From: Anaerolineales bacterium
Lineage (GTDB): Bacteria; Chloroflexota; Anaerolineae; 4572-78; J111
NCBI GenBank assembly: GCA_015075185.1
Contig: JABTUW010000002.1
Coordinates: forward strand, 1,426,001 to 1,490,000
Length of the DNA stretch: 64,000 bases
Direction of reading: 5' to 3'
Part shown: positions 24,650 to 32,662 of the stretch, one piece after another
Position numbering within the stretch: position 1 is the first letter of the stretch
Layout: every line of letters begins with the position of its first letter
The notes under the pieces: generated by a model
The model's input: the letters and a program-made list of their open reading frames with translations, nothing else
The model's database searches: none
Told to the model about the DNA's origin: nothing
Made by a program: the position numbers and the translations under genes

Positions 24650-26398
24650 ATGGAAGAATTAATTGGTCAGAAATTAGGACAGTACCAAATTGAAGCCAAA
24701 ATAGGCTCAGGCGGCATGGCCGCCATTTTCAAAGCCTACCAGCCCAGCCTGGAACGCTACGTGGCGATTAAAGTGCTGCCCCCGTCTCTGGCCAGCAAAA
24801 ACCCTGTTTTTATCCAGCGTTTCCAGCGCGAGGCCAAGGCTGTTGCCCAGCTCCACCATCCTAATATTGTGCCTGTGTATGATTTTGGCATTGACTTGGA
24901 TTACAGTTACATCGTGATGCGCTATGTTGAAGGCGCACAGACCCTGGGGCAGATCATGCCTTACTCCTTTAGCAAGGAGCGGATCATCCATCTGATTAAC
25001 CAGATAGCCAGCGCCCTCACTTATGCCCACCAGCGGGGGGTGATCCACCGGGATGTCAAGCCCAGCAACATTTTATTGGATGGAGAGTGGGCGCTGTTGT
25101 CAGATTTTGGCCTGGCCCAGGTTGAGGAAGCCGCCAGCCGGCTGACCGATAGCGGCATGAGTATCGGAACCCCGGCCTACATGTCGCCGGAGCAGGCGCG
25201 GGGAGAGAGCGTTAATTACACCACCGACATCTATTCACTCGGGGTCATTACCTATGAGATGCTGACCCACACCATTCCCCATAATGCCCCGACCCCTGTC
25301 GGTATTCTCATGAAACGCATGACCCAGCCTCCTGCCTCACCTCGCCTCATTAATCCGGCCATTCCACCTAATGTCGAATATGTGGTTTTACGTTCACTGT
25401 CAGTTAACCCGCAAGACCGTTATACCACAGCAGCAGAATATGCCGCCGCTTTAGCCACAGCGCTGGCAAACGGAGCCGATCCGGCATTTCCTGCGGCCCT
25501 GTCCGATAAGAAAACAGCCGTCTTTAATGATGACCCAATTATAAAATCCGATCCTGAAAAAGACTCGCCAGCTCAAACCTGGTCCCACCGTTTGCGCCGG
25601 CCGGTCTGGCTGGTAAGTATCACCCTGGGAATTATCCTGCTGGCTCTGGCCTGGTGGGGAAGCCATATTTTTCGCCAGCCAATCCCTCATGGGACCCCAC
25701 CTCAGGGTGCTGCCGCCGTGGCGGCAATCCCTACGCCAACCTATACTCCTACCCTGACGCCTGCGCCAACCTCGACCGACACGCCGCAGCCGCCGACAGC
25801 GACTCCCTCCCCTGTGGCTCTCTCTCCCACCCCGGCGCCGACAGATACCCCGGTCTTGCCCACAGTTACGCCTGTCTTTATTATAGTGACGGCTACGGCT
25901 ACGGATACACCCCCCCTCGCGCCGACCCCTACCCCCGGTGTTCCGACGGCCACGTCTACCGTTGCTTCTTCTCCAACACCCAGTCTGGCCGATGTGACGT
26001 TTGTGCTGCTGAACCCGGTGTCGCTGGATGAACCGACCTATGGCCCCACCATATTCGATTGGGAGTGGCAGGGGGCAGTTCCATCGGGTTACGGCTTCGA
26101 GGTCCGGGTGTGGCGTGAGGGTGAATCCCCGGCGGGAGTCCACGATGCGGTCCTGGATAATACCCAGGGCCGGATTGAAAAAATTGGGGAAAATCGGTAT
26201 CGCTTGCAGGTAGATATCAGCCAGGCGGCTGGGGTCCGGCAGCGCAGCGGTGAATATCTCTGGACGGTTGCCCTGGTCCAAATTAGCCCTAATTATACTG
26301 ATTTGGGCTTGCAAGCGGAGCCAGGCCGGCTACGCTACGAGGCCGGCGGGAGCAAAGATGGCGGCGGCGGCAAAGATAGCGGCGGCGGCATCTCATAA
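24650..26398 (+). CDS. Transmembrane Ser/Thr protein kinase
   Basis: 582 residues. Kinase domain at about 10-280 with the Gly-rich loop (IGSGGMAAIFKAY), catalytic Lys41 (VAIKVL), HRDVKPSNIL and DFGLA, GTPAYMSPEQ: all catalytic residues present. One transmembrane helix follows (about 322-345, VWLVSITLGIILLALAWWG), then a Pro/Thr-rich spacer of about 90 residues (TPTPT repeats) and an external beta-rich domain (DVTFVLLNPVSLDEPTYGPTIFDWEWQG) that may be fibronectin-like. The last residues are a Gly/Ser/Lys-Asp repeat. It should sense outside the membrane and phosphorylate inside. The MITE-like element starts two bases after the stop. Confidence 0.93.
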   Translation: MEELIGQKLGQYQIEAKIGSGGMAAIFKAYQPSLERYVAIKVLPPSLASKNPVFIQRFQREAKAVAQLHHPNIVPVYDFGIDLDYSYIVMRYVEGAQTLGQIMPYSFSKERIIHLINQIASALTYAHQRGVIHRDVKPSNILLDGEWALLSDFGLAQVEEAASRLTDSGMSIGTPAYMSPEQARGESVNYTTDIYSLGVITYEMLTHTIPHNAPTPVGILMKRMTQPPASPRLINPAIPPNVEYVVLRSLSVNPQDRYTTAAEYAAALATALANGADPAFPAALSDKKTAVFNDDPIIKSDPEKDSPAQTWSHRLRRPVWLVSITLGIILLALAWWGSHIFRQPIPHGTPPQGAAAVAAIPTPTYTPTLTPAPTSTDTPQPPTATPSPVALSPTPAPTDTPVLPTVTPVFIIVTATATDTPPLAPTPTPGVPTATSTVASSPTPSLADVTFVLLNPVSLDEPTYGPTIFDWEWQGAVPSGYGFEVRVWREGESPAGVHDAVLDNTQGRIEKIGENRYRLQVDISQAAGVRQRSGEYLWTVALVQISPNYTDLGLQAEPGRLRYEAGGSKDGGGGKDSGGGIS

Positions 26399-26400
26399 AG

Positions 26401-26580
26401 TAACCTGAGTTCGGAGTTTTCTTAATCGCACCCCCTTCGACAAGCCCTTCGTTTCACTCAGGACAGGCTCAGGACGAGTTCTGCGCTACTCAGGATGCGG
26501 TCATTTGCCGAAAATCATCCTGAGTAGGCCGTTAGCCCGTATCGAAGGGTGATTTTCGGCAAAATGTCGAACTCAGGTTA
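26401..26580. mobile_element. MITE-like element B with 13-bp terminal inverted repeats
   Basis: Perfect ends TAACCTGAGTTCG (26401-26413) and CGAACTCAGGTTA (26568-26580). The interior is the REP-like palindrome also seen at 6438-6530 (CCCTTCGTTTCACTCAGGAC, CTACTCAGGATGCG). It starts 2 bases after the kinase stop codon. No coding capacity. Confidence 0.7.
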
Positions 26581-26704
26581 AAGTAATAACCATCCAGGTG
26601 AGGTTAGGAGGTTAGTAGGAAAGGAATTGTAATCAGACTGCCGGCCTGCTAGAATAATTAAGGTTTTTTGATTCAGGAGTTTTGGTTAGGTAAAGGGGGA
26701 AGAT

Positions 26705-26911
26705 ATGGCTGATATGATGGATGTAAAGGAAGCGAGCAAGTACCGGAAGCTCAGTGAAGACAAAGTTGTCCTGCTGGTAGAAGCGGGAGAATTGGAGAGT
26801 GAGCAGCAAGATCAGGGGTGGCAGGTGACACGCGCCAGCGCGGTCGCTTATAGAGCGCGCCAGTTAGCCCAGGAGAATGCCACCCAGGGCGTTGAGGACC
26901 CGGACAGGTAG
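26705..26911 (+). CDS. Small helix-turn-helix (excisionase/MerR-like) protein
   Basis: 68 residues: MADMMDVKEASKYRKLSEDKVVLLVEAGELESEQQDQGWQVTRASAVAYRARQLAQ. The DVKEASKYRKLSEDKVVLLVEAGEL segment followed by W.VTRASAVAYRAR is the pattern of HTH_17-type DNA-binding domains. It ends 2 bases before the PAP2 gene and is probably coupled to it. Whether it binds DNA is inference. Confidence 0.7.
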   Translation: MADMMDVKEASKYRKLSEDKVVLLVEAGELESEQQDQGWQVTRASAVAYRARQLAQENATQGVEDPDR

Positions 26912-26913
26912 CC

Positions 26914-27921
26914 ATGAGCGACAAACGATCCAAGAAAAGGAGCCAACCCGAAGCGGAAGAGACCAAACCGGCCGCGAGTGAGCCGGTATCGCCCGAAGCC
27001 AGGGCCAAGGCTGAACCGGCCAAGGAGGCCGTAAAGGAAGCCGTCGGCGAGATTACCACGCCGGAACAGGCCGAGCAGGTGGCCGAAACCGTACTGGACG
27101 CCGCCGCCGGTCCCACGGAGCGCGAGGTGCGTGAAGAGGCTCCCGCCAAGCCGCAGCCGGGAGAGGCGGTTCAGACCGCCGCTGCTGCTGCGCCGCCAGG
27201 GCCCGAAAAGGCATCGGCGACGCTGCTGACCGCGGCCCAGCAAGTGGCCGGCAGCACCGGCGAGACCCGCGAAGCTTTGGAGCAGGCCCTCCAGGCAGTC
27301 CTCAATCCAGAGCAGCGCGGCGAGCGCGAACCGGAGCTGGAGCAGCAGCGCTCGCTTTTGCGGGAGGCCATCCTGTCGCGGATGAAGCCTTATCAAAAAA
27401 CTGACGTGCGCCTGTTCCTGGCGATCAATCACTTGCCCCATAATTGGTTGACCAACGGGATTATGACTATTTTGACCATTGCCTTTAATGGCGGTATGGC
27501 CTGGCTGGCCGGCCTCTTTGGCGCCGTGCTGTTTAATCGCCGCCGCCATCGCCGGGTGTTTTTGCAGGTCGCTCCACCGCTCTGGTTCGCCACCCTCATC
27601 GTCGAATATCCGATCAAATATTACTTCCGCCGCCGCCGGCCTTTTATTGACATCGTGCAGGCGATCACCGTGGGCCGCAAGCCGGGCAGCTATTCCTTCC
27701 CATCCGGCCACTCAGCGGCCGCCTTTGCCGGGGCCTGGCTGTTGAGCCGCCATTATCCCCTCCTGGCTCCTTTGTGGTATGTGCTGGCAGTCCTGGTGGC
27801 CTTCTCGCGGATCTATCTGGGCGTCCACTACCCCGGCGATGTGGTCACCGGCTCGCTGCTGGGCACGGTGCTGGCCGAGGCCATGCGCCGGGTCATAGAT
27901 GCGGGTGACGACTGCGACTGA
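26914..27921 (+). CDS. PAP2-family membrane phosphatase with long disordered N-terminus
   Basis: 335 residues. The first 150 are Ala/Glu/Lys/Pro-rich and low-complexity. The rest is a PAP2 domain with all three phosphatase motifs: KYYFRRRRPF, SFPSGHSAAAFAGAW and YLGVHYPGDVVTG (catalytic His in each of the last two), plus four or five membrane helices. Likely an undecaprenyl-diphosphate or phosphatidic-acid phosphatase. The charged N-terminus is not found in standard family members and could mediate protein contacts. Its SD region overlaps the end of the HTH gene. Confidence 0.88.
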   Translation: MSDKRSKKRSQPEAEETKPAASEPVSPEARAKAEPAKEAVKEAVGEITTPEQAEQVAETVLDAAAGPTEREVREEAPAKPQPGEAVQTAAAAAPPGPEKASATLLTAAQQVAGSTGETREALEQALQAVLNPEQRGEREPELEQQRSLLREAILSRMKPYQKTDVRLFLAINHLPHNWLTNGIMTILTIAFNGGMAWLAGLFGAVLFNRRRHRRVFLQVAPPLWFATLIVEYPIKYYFRRRRPFIDIVQAITVGRKPGSYSFPSGHSAAAFAGAWLLSRHYPLLAPLWYVLAVLVAFSRIYLGVHYPGDVVTGSLLGTVLAEAMRRVIDAGDDCD

Positions 27922-27932
27922 TCCATCCGTTT

Positions 27933-29378
27933 TCACTTGTGAATAATGGGCAGATAAACCCCAGGTGGCGCCGGCGTGGTTGAAGGAGCAGGATCGGGCG
28001 TAGGTGAAGTTGGGGTCAGAGTGCCGGTTGGCGTATGAGTAGCGGTCGGCGTATGGGTGGGCGTGGCAGTTGGCGTGGGTGTGCCGGGCGAATCGTACTC
28101 AAAAGCGCCGATATCGCAGACGCCATTACGGACATAGCCGCGCTGGTCGGTGGTTAGTAGGGCGCTGTTTGGGTCTAAACAGCCGGACGGGTTGCCGGCA
28201 TTAATCGCCAGACTGCCAGCCAGCAGAGCGTGGGTGAAGGTTTGGCCGCCGTTATTTTGCAGCGGGCCAAGCGCGGGGTCAGAGCCGGTTATGTTGCCGC
28301 TCGTATCGCCGGTGATGACACAGCCAGTCGTAACTTCAATCAAATTGTAGCCTTCACTGGTCAGGGTACCGGAACAATCGGGGGTTCCTCCACCGTTTTC
28401 AGCATTATTGGCGATAAGGCTGTTGCGAAGGGTGAGGGTGCCGTTCGAACTCACCGAGACCCCGCCACCGTCGCCCCCGCTGCCGCTATTCACCGAGCCT
28501 GTGTTGTTGGCGATGGTCACACTATACAGGTGAGTTTCATTATCGGTGTGGATGCCACCGCCATGTACATCGGCCTTGTTGCCGCTAACGGTGCTGTTGA
28601 TCAGGGTCAGTACCCCCTCAGAAGCGCTGCGCAGCCCGCCGCCGCTCGAGCCGGTGATACTACCGCTGGCGGTGTTGGCGGAGACAAAACTATTGATCAG
28701 CGTGGCCGAGTTCTGGGTGAGATACAAGCCGCCGCCAGTTTGGGCAGTGTTGTTGGTGATCCGGCTGTTGAGGATTGTCACCCCATTCGACGCCCCATCG
28801 GCTTCAACCAGCAGACCGCCACCCTGCCGGGCGGTGTTGTTGGTGATCCGGGTATCAATGAGAGTCAACGTGCCCCCTACAAGCCAGATGCCGCCGCCAA
28901 GCTCAAGGGGGCCGGGGTTGCCGCCCATAAGGGTTACCCCGGAGATCTGCACCGTAATTGAGATGCCAGCAATATGAAAGACCCGATCCAGACCATTGGC
29001 GTCAATGGTGGTATTGGCTCGACCTGCGCCGGCGATGCTCAAGCTGGATTTGAGGTCTAAATCGCCGGTCAGGGCGTCATTCTCATTGAGACCGGCTAGA
29101 GTCAGTTCATAAGACCCTGCCGGCAGAATGATGGTGTCGGTTCCAGTCGGGCTGCCCGCCGGGCAGGCATCCACCACCTGGTTCAAATTGGCAGCACGAA
29201 TGGCCTCACGCAGCGAACAGTCGCCATCGTTGTTGACTTCATCGGCAGTGGTATTAACGGTAATAGTGGCTGCCTGGGCAAGGGGGACAAACACGGCTAT
29301 CACAGCCAGCAGCACCAACCCCAAAACAGGCCAGCGCTTTTTTTGCGTAGAAATCCGATTTACGTTTGAAAGTGACAT
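27933..29378 (-). CDS. Secreted right-handed parallel beta-helix protein (CSLREAI type)
   Basis: 481 residues. Signal peptide ending near AQA-ATI; then the NTTADEVNNDGDCSLREAIRAANLN segment typical of choice-of-anchor-Q/polymorphic-outer-membrane-like proteins; then about ten beta-helix rungs with repeated ITNNTA, GGGL and SxTVSGN motifs; then a CDIGAFEYD closing motif; finally a Thr/Pro spacer (TPTATPTHTPTATHTPTG) and the terminal PGVYLPIIHK. Such proteins sit on the cell surface; ligand or glycan binding is possible but unproved. It converges with the PAP2 gene. SD GGAGGG precedes the ATG. Confidence 0.88.
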   Translation of the reverse strand: MSLSNVNRISTQKKRWPVLGLVLLAVIAVFVPLAQAATITVNTTADEVNNDGDCSLREAIRAANLNQVVDACPAGSPTGTDTIILPAGSYELTLAGLNENDALTGDLDLKSSLSIAGAGRANTTIDANGLDRVFHIAGISITVQISGVTLMGGNPGPLELGGGIWLVGGTLTLIDTRITNNTARQGGGLLVEADGASNGVTILNSRITNNTAQTGGGLYLTQNSATLINSFVSANTASGSITGSSGGGLRSASEGVLTLINSTVSGNKADVHGGGIHTDNETHLYSVTIANNTGSVNSGSGGDGGGVSVSSNGTLTLRNSLIANNAENGGGTPDCSGTLTSEGYNLIEVTTGCVITGDTSGNITGSDPALGPLQNNGGQTFTHALLAGSLAINAGNPSGCLDPNSALLTTDQRGYVRNGVCDIGAFEYDSPGTPTPTATPTHTPTATHTPTGTLTPTSPTPDPAPSTTPAPPGVYLPIIHK

Positions 29379-29705
29379 GATCCCTCCACACTTTAATGAA
29401 TTTCAGAGATGTTTAAGCTTTCATTTCCCAAATCCGAACGGTTGTTGCCCTAACTGGCCGGCTCGGTGGGCGGCAGCGGAACGGCTGTAGTTAAACCCGG
29501 CTGATGATGCTTGAACAAAATGGAGCATTATCGCGCCGTATTTTTCTGGCCGATCATCAATTCGTTAGTCTATGGGGTGGCGGGTTATGGCGAGAGAGGA
29601 AGGAGTGGTGTGTTTTTTACGATGCCACTATAGTGGAAAAGACGGGGAGGGTACAGGTAAATTGCCTCCCCATTTCCTGACTCTTTGGGGAGGTTAGCGG
29701 AGGAT

Positions 29706-29869
29706 TTCAGACGATCATTTTTTTGGAAGTCTGAATAGGGTGGAGCAATTAGCCCAGAACGCTAAAGGCGGGTGTTTGGGCTAGATGGCCTTTAGAGAGA
29801 GGCTGAACGGGTAAAGGCTCAGGCGGCTAACGGTCAGGCACTCAGCCCCCTGGTTGGGCCGCTTTTTTT
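29706..29869 (+). ncRNA. Candidate structured RNA with its own terminator
   Basis: In a 533-base spacer with no gene, the plus strand shows three consecutive hairpins, each with a perfect 7-bp stem: TTCAGAC/GTCTGAA (29706-29735), TAGCCCA/TGGGCTA (29750-29783) and GCCTTTA/TAAAGGC (29788-29818). They are followed by an imperfect G/C-rich stem (29823-29862) and seven Ts. No open frame with a ribosome site overlaps. It does not match any riboswitch consensus I know. The promoter is unclear; a TATAGT at 29629-29634 could serve. Downstream genes run the other way, so this is not a leader. Confidence 0.45.
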
Positions 29870-29911
29870 CTTGCTGGGATTTTTATATTGCTCTAAAAGC
29901 CAGTGAAAAGC

Positions 29912-30325
29912 TTACATATTCAAAGCCGTCATCGCTTTATTACATTCTTCCTGCTTAAGGTGGAGGACGACGCCGTAACCTCCATTTATATCGGCAATAC
30001 CCATAGATTCGTCCACTTGAATACCTGCCTGAGATAACTTCTGGTAGATATCAGCAAGAGCTCCCGATTTTTCATCGCCCTTAATTAAAAGGGCAGAGTA
30101 AGGACCATCCCATTTCAATCCTGCCTTTACAGCGCCGTCAGCCATCTTCACGCTGTCCATAGGAAAGAGAGAGAACTGTGTCCGCCTGGGTCCCAGGGGA
30201 ACTGCTTTAAAAGCGTGGAAGCTAACACCGGCGCCGGCAATTATGGAAAGTAATCTAGAGCCGTCAACCATATGATCATTGACTATTATGTTGTAGTATT
30301 CAACTTGCTTTATATCGAGGGCCAT
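29912..30325 (-). CDS. ACT-domain-like small protein
   Basis: 137 residues beginning MALDIKQVEYYNIIVNDHMVDGSRLLSIIAGAGVSFHAFKAVPLGPRRTQFSLFPMD and ending with a second strand-helix unit, KGDEKSGALADIYQKLSQAGIQVDESMGIADINGGYGVVLHL. The repeated strand-helix-strand arrangement fits one or two ACT-like domains, which bind amino acids or serve as sensors. No fused enzyme. SD AAAGGAG is good. It lies between the candidate RNA and the attC-like site; whether it is part of a cassette array is unclear. Confidence 0.75.
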   Translation of the reverse strand: MALDIKQVEYYNIIVNDHMVDGSRLLSIIAGAGVSFHAFKAVPLGPRRTQFSLFPMDSVKMADGAVKAGLKWDGPYSALLIKGDEKSGALADIYQKLSQAGIQVDESMGIADINGGYGVVLHLKQEECNKAMTALNM

Positions 30326-30389
30326 GAATACTCCTTTTAGAAATTGAAAGGTTGTTTGCTAATTAATATCAAACTAACGCTTTTTAGCC

Positions 30390-30516
30390 GCCCAACGCCC
30401 TCCGCTTCACCCGCCTGCGGGTCGGCAAGATGAGCGACAATTCAAGATGGCTTTGCTGGCAAAGTCAGGTGGCAAACCCGACTGGTAGCAGGTCGGCGTG
30501 GAAGCGGTGGTTAGGC
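30390..30516. other. attC-like integron recombination site
   Basis: Core GCCCAAC (30390-30396, RYYYAAC) and core GTTAGGC (30510-30516, GTTRRRY) bound a 127-bp imperfect palindrome. Outer arms: GCCGCCCAAC against the reverse complement GCCGCCTAAC. Inner arms: CCGCTTCAC against CCGCTTCCAC, that is one extra base, as the L boxes of attC sites have. Length is within the usual range for attC. Confidence 0.65.
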
Positions 30517-30645
30517 GGCATTTATGCTCATATATGATCTTTTCTGTCATCGAGTAACAACTTCACTTTTGTTATCTTTTTCTCTACCAAATTACAGTCA
30601 CTACAAAAGTAATAATAGCGGCAAATCCTTTTAAGAATCCATAGC

Positions 30646-31239
30646 CTATTTTTCCACCCGTTTTTTATTTCTAGATTTTTCATAGGCTTCTTCTTGCAAT
30701 CTCCATTGAGCCGCAGGGTCAATATCTTGGGGATAAGTTTTGCGAATTGGGTAAGATTGTGCCTTTTCAAGCTCTTTTTTACTCATCCAACCATGCTTCT
30801 TCGCCACACGTTTGGCCCAATTCTCAAGCCCTGTTTGGGTTTGAGTCTCTTCCTCCCATCTCTTAATCCCCATTTGGCGTACTTCCTCAAACATCCCGCT
30901 TAGTACATGTTCATAATTCTCCATAAGCCAGTGTAACCAATCTGGCAATAGCCAATTCGGTGTCCATAAACCGAGAATTACAGCAACAAAACCCAAAAAG
31001 AGTAAAGGAATTGTCAAAGGATCCTTGTATTCCGGAAAAATTATCATTACTCCAATGGTAATAAAACCTAACCCCGTAGGAATAGCTATCAAAAACGAAC
31101 CCACTGGGGCCAAAACGGGAAAACTGCCTCCTAAAAAAAGGTGTCGCCATTTCCCCATGCGTACCATTATACCCAAATAAATAGCAAAAAAGCCAAATGA
31201 AAAAATGCCTAACATTAACAGAAACTTTTCAGTAATCAT
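30646..31239 (-). CDS. AT-rich membrane protein of unknown function (cassette cargo)
   Basis: 197 residues from the ATG at 31239 (AAGGAG just before; a GTG at 31254 is the alternative). Three or four hydrophobic segments fill the first 110 residues (FLLMLGIFSFGFFAIYLGIMV, LAPVGSFLIAIPTGLGFITIGVMIIF, PLLFLGFVAVILGLWTPNWLL), followed by a charged cytoplasmic tail rich in Lys, Glu and Arg. No family recognised. Base composition is much lower in G+C than the flanking genes, consistent with recent transfer. Confidence 0.65.
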   Translation of the reverse strand: MITEKFLLMLGIFSFGFFAIYLGIMVRMGKWRHLFLGGSFPVLAPVGSFLIAIPTGLGFITIGVMIIFPEYKDPLTIPLLFLGFVAVILGLWTPNWLLPDWLHWLMENYEHVLSGMFEEVRQMGIKRWEEETQTQTGLENWAKRVAKKHGWMSKKELEKAQSYPIRKTYPQDIDPAAQWRLQEEAYEKSRNKKRVEK

Positions 31240-31324
31240 TATCTCCTTATACACTCAACAGGATTACTTTTTGGCAAGATATATTGGCAGACCAGCCGCC
31301 TAACTATTAATTGAGTAGAAAAGG

Positions 31325-31380
31325 TATATACGCATCTATATCTATATACTTTTGCGGAATGGCATCTATATGTAGATGCC
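31325..31380. repeat. AT-rich GCATCTATAT repeats and hairpin
   Basis: GCATCTATAT occurs twice and GGCATCTA-TATG-TAGATGCC (31361-31380) forms a perfect 8-bp hairpin. It lies beyond the upstream cassette core, where the partner of an attC or an attI would be expected, but no second core motif was found here. The rest of 31255-31653 shows no gene. Confidence 0.6.
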
Positions 31381-31653
31381 TATATGCTTTTTCCTCCTAA
31401 CACACTACCCGGCGGTCTTAGTTGAAAAGTATGGTAATTTTTGGAGCGGGTCTGGTGCAGGCCGGCTACCCTATTATAATCGAATTGGGGCCGTCTGAAC
31501 AGAGAGTGAGGCAAAAATTAAGGTAAAGAGAGGATTTGGGCCGGGGAAAAGACGGCCGGAGAAATAAGCTGGAACGCGGACGTCCTGAGTGATAATCAGG
31601 GCCGGCATAGTGGAACCGGCCAGTGATGACCTTTCTCGGTGGCTGAACCAGAA

Positions 31654-32595
31654 TTAGCCAAAATACGGAAGTACTTGGCCGGCCAGAAGCTCCAGCGAGT
31701 CCAGGTCGTCGAGGTCATTGTGTTGGAGCATAAAGCGGCGTACCCCAGCCTCTTCAAAGGCTTTGAGCTGGTCAAGCAGTTGCTGCGGGCTGCCGCCGAG
31801 AAAGCCTCTGGCCTGCCACTCGGCGTAGGTCCGGGGGAGGTCTGAGAACATGGCTTGATGAGCCTCAAGGCGTTTTTGGACCGTGGCCTCGTCCTGACCG
31901 ATAATGAAAGGAATCATCACGGAGCGGCGCAGGGCAGCCGGGTCGCGCCCCAGAGCCAGACAATGTTGGTCCAGTTGACCCGATTTCTGGCGGAAAATAT
32001 CCAGTCCAACGTAGGAGCAGTTCCACTCAGCCGCATGCTTGGCGACAATTTGCAGGGTTTTTTCACCCTTGCCGCCCATGATGATCGGAGGCAAGAGCTG
32101 GGCTGGCAGAGGAAACGTTTCCGCGGCCTGCAAACGGTAGTGCCGGCCGGCAAAGCTGACGGGCTGGCCTGACCACAGCAACTTAATCACCTGCGTGCCC
32201 TCGTCCAGCATCTCCAGGCGGGTGCGATACGGCGGAAAATCCAGGCCGAACATGCGGTGCTCGCCTTCATACCAGCCCGCGCCCAGTCCCAGGTCAAGCC
32301 GGCCGCCGGAAAGGACATCTACCGCAGCCGCCATCTTGGCCAGCAGCGCCGGCTGGCGAAAGGTCATCGAACAGACCATCGGCCCGAAGCGGATGCGCTG
32401 TGTCTTCATTGCCAGCGCCGTCAGCGAGGGCCACAGGGCCAGCGAGGCGCGTTGTGACTCGCCGCTCAACGCAGTCAGATGGTCCGAACGAAAGAGGGAC
32501 TCAAAACCCAGCGTTTCAACGGCCTCGGCCAGCCGGAAGAGCCGCTCCCAGGTCAGGTCCTCCTGGCCTTCGATCATAATCCCGATGGTCGCCAT
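31654..32595 (-). CDS. LLM-class (F420-type) flavin-dependent oxidoreductase
   Basis: 313 residues from the ATG at 32595 (GGAGAAGC before it); the reading frame has 12 extra codons upstream without support. Luciferase-like barrel with MIEGQEDLTWERLFRLAEAVETLGFESLFRSDHL, RIRFGPMVCSMTFRQPALLAKMAAAVDVLSGGRLDLGLGAGW and PPIIMGGKGEKTLQIVAKHAAEWN, the pattern of F420-dependent family members. Substrate unknown. It lies 67 bases downstream of the Mo-hydroxylase gene on the same strand, perhaps co-transcribed. Confidence 0.9.
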   Translation of the reverse strand: MATIGIMIEGQEDLTWERLFRLAEAVETLGFESLFRSDHLTALSGESQRASLALWPSLTALAMKTQRIRFGPMVCSMTFRQPALLAKMAAAVDVLSGGRLDLGLGAGWYEGEHRMFGLDFPPYRTRLEMLDEGTQVIKLLWSGQPVSFAGRHYRLQAAETFPLPAQLLPPIIMGGKGEKTLQIVAKHAAEWNCSYVGLDIFRQKSGQLDQHCLALGRDPAALRRSVMIPFIIGQDEATVQKRLEAHQAMFSDLPRTYAEWQARGFLGGSPQQLLDQLKAFEEAGVRRFMLQHNDLDDLDSLELLAGQVLPYFG

Positions 32596-32662
32596 TGAGC
32601 TTCTCCCCGAAAGTAGTTTTACGGAGGGCAAAAGCTAAACTTTTGCCCTCCGTATTTCATTT

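Larger units (their letters stand above)
30390..31304 (-). mobile_element. Putative integron gene cassette
   Basis: Read on the minus strand: core GTTAGGC at 31304-31298 (in GTTAGGCGGC), the gene at 31239-30646, then the attC-like site ending in GTTGGGC. Both cores share the flank GGCGGC. The gene is visibly more AT-rich than its neighbours. No integrase gene is in the window, so this would be a lone cassette or part of an integrase-less cluster. Confidence 0.5.

Noticed and set aside
26399..26704. A small gene in the spacer after the kinase
   Set aside because: Most of it is the MITE-like element; the rest has no frame with a start and ribosome site.
29800..29862. A second attC or a glycine riboswitch in the spacer 3' of the ACT gene
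   Set aside because: One GCCCAAC core exists but its partner is GTTAGCC, which breaks the GTTRRRY rule, and the riboswitch core motifs are incomplete.
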